In this document: piece after piece, positions 6,246 to 6,728 of the stretch
Layout: each line of letters begins with the position of its first letter
Position numbering within the stretch: the stretch's first letter is position 1
Notes under the pieces: model-generated
The model's input: only the letters and a program-made list of their open reading frames with translations
Database searches by the model: none
What the model was told of the DNA's origin: nothing
Assembly: GCA_003545625.1 (NCBI GenBank)
Contig: DODH01000107.1
Location: 2,637-9,364, forward strand
Direction: 5' to 3'
From: Nitrospina sp.
GTDB taxonomy: Bacteria > Nitrospinota > Nitrospinia > Nitrospinales > VA-1
DNA: 6,728 bases
Program-made: the position numbers and the translations under genes

Positions 6246-6456
6246 TTCTCACCTGTCAAAAGGAGACTCTTCTCTATCTCCCATCGACAAGAAATACCGA
6301 AAACTTAAGCCCGGCCAACGCCACTAGGCGTGGGGCCAGCATGCAATAGCCTGTCAAGCAACCAAACATCTTTGCGCGCAGTTTGAAACCAGTTTCCTGG
6401 CAGAAAAGGCAACTGGGAAAGGGCCTGTTGAGCCAAGATAGCTCTTTGCTCGCTGG
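6246..6456. other. Non-coding stretch with GC-rich hairpin
   Basis: This lies between the M16C gene stop and the 52-aa ORF; without that ORF the gene-free gap would be 6102-6456 (355 bp). Apart from the hairpin at 6313-6337 it holds a small palindrome GTTTGAAAC (6381-6389), an inverted pair CCAGTT (6389-6394) and AACTGG (6411-6416), and TTGACA-like hexamers on the minus strand without a good -10 partner. No credible coding sequence is seen in it. Confidence 0.5.
6313..6337. other. Intergenic stem-loop
   Basis: GGCC-A-ACGCC (6313-6322) pairs with GGCGT-GG-GGCC (6327-6337) around an ACTA loop: a 5-bp inner stem, a small internal loop (A versus GG) and a 4-bp outer stem. No T-tract follows directly on either strand, so it is not a standard intrinsic terminator. 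It could be an RNA processing element downstream of the M16C gene, a Rho-type 3' end stabiliser, or a copy of a dispersed repeat. Confidence 0.4.
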
Positions 6457-6728
6457 TTAGTTAAACACTTTGACCAGTTGGCTGAATATAGACTTGGATT
6501 TTTTGAGTTTGTCTTCGTTTCCCAGGGCACAGATATGGCCTCCATCCCTGATTTTTTCGAACAGGGGGGCATAGCCCTTTAAATCCTCAATCCGGGTGGA
6601 TAATAGTTCTTCACGGAACTTCTGTTTCATTTCGTGAGTGCGTCCGGTGAGATGGTCGATCATCGATGCCTTGCCTTTAAGATCCGGGGTTAAAGGCGGA
6701 TCCATTTTGCCGACACAGCCGATGATGA
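6457..6728 (-). CDS. M16C (PreP-like) zinc peptidase, C-terminal end only
   Basis: This is the last roughly 90 codons of a gene whose 5' part lies beyond the right edge. The reading frame stays open past the ATG at 6703-6705 to the edge, adding IIGCVGK before MDPPLTPDLKG, so that internal ATG is not the true start. The segment IIGCVGKMDPPLTPDLKG, then a HLTG turn, a basic helix with REELL, and DLKGYAPLFEKIRDGG, followed by a short strand ICALGNEDKL, matches the C-terminal pattern of M16C insulinase-like peptidases (presequence protease PreP group), where it forms the final helices of the second half-barrel. Such enzymes are clam-shaped zinc peptidases, usually near 970 aa, that degrade unfolded peptides. 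The zinc-binding HxxEH part is not in view, so activity cannot be judged. TAA at 6457-6459 ends the gene. Confidence 0.75.
   Translation of the reverse strand, partial: IIGCVGKMDPPLTPDLKGKASMIDHLTGRTHEMKQKFREELLSTRIEDLKGYAPLFEKIRDGGHICALGNEDKLKKSKSIFSQLVKVFN

Noticed and set aside
6276..6369. Minus-strand 31-aa ORF with hydrophobic translation in the gap before the 52-aa ORF
   Set aside because: No ribosome binding site, very short, and it runs across the GC-rich hairpin, so its apparent composition likely comes from that structure.
6354..6572. Minus-strand 72-aa ORF overlapping the M16C gene end
   Set aside because: Out of frame with the M16C coding sequence, whose C-terminal family pattern is recognisable; no ribosome binding site and no domain.

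Overview
The window carries six protein-coding genes with recognisable families plus one probable small ORF, on both strands. There is no sign of a mobile element, CRISPR array, rRNA or tRNA. Coding is dense, and two exported proteins (a lipobox lipoprotein and a thiol peroxidase with a Sec signal peptide) point to a bacterium with a periplasm, most likely Gram-negative. MutS2, a PreP-type M16C peptidase and an SprT-like protein together are compatible with a deep-branching Gram-negative lineage (Nitrospinota-like is one guess), but nothing here fixes the phylum.

Layout. 16-819 (-) encodes an SprT-like zinc metallopeptidase domain behind an unrecognised N-terminal region and an acidic linker. 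A 230-bp divergent spacer follows. 1050-2441 (+) encodes an alpha/beta-hydrolase lipoprotein of the PHB-depolymerase/feruloyl-esterase type, and its stop overlaps the start of mutS2 (2438-4798, +) in an ATGA. MutS2 runs tail-to-tail, with only 3 bp between stop codons, into a uracil-DNA-glycosylase superfamily gene (4802-5392, -). A 139-bp divergent spacer then leads to a secreted Tpx-like peroxiredoxin (5532-6101, +) with a strong ribosome binding site. Past it, on the minus strand, lie a 52-aa ORF (6087-6245) that overlaps the peroxiredoxin 3' end, a non-coding stretch with a GC-rich hairpin, and the 3' end of an M16C/PreP-like peptidase gene that enters from the right edge (6457-6728).

How the genes fit together. 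Several products touch genome maintenance (MutS2, the UDG-family protein, possibly the SprT-like protein) and envelope or oxidative housekeeping (Tpx, lipoprotein esterase, M16C peptidase). They sit in separate short transcription units, and only the esterase-mutS2 pair looks like an operon. I see no defence island or new multi-gene system. The points most worth following are the exported single-cysteine Tpx, the UDG-family protein that combines a family-4-like Cys pattern with an HPSP motif, the N-terminal half of the SprT-like protein, the esterase-mutS2 coupling, and the unlisted 52-aa ORF.
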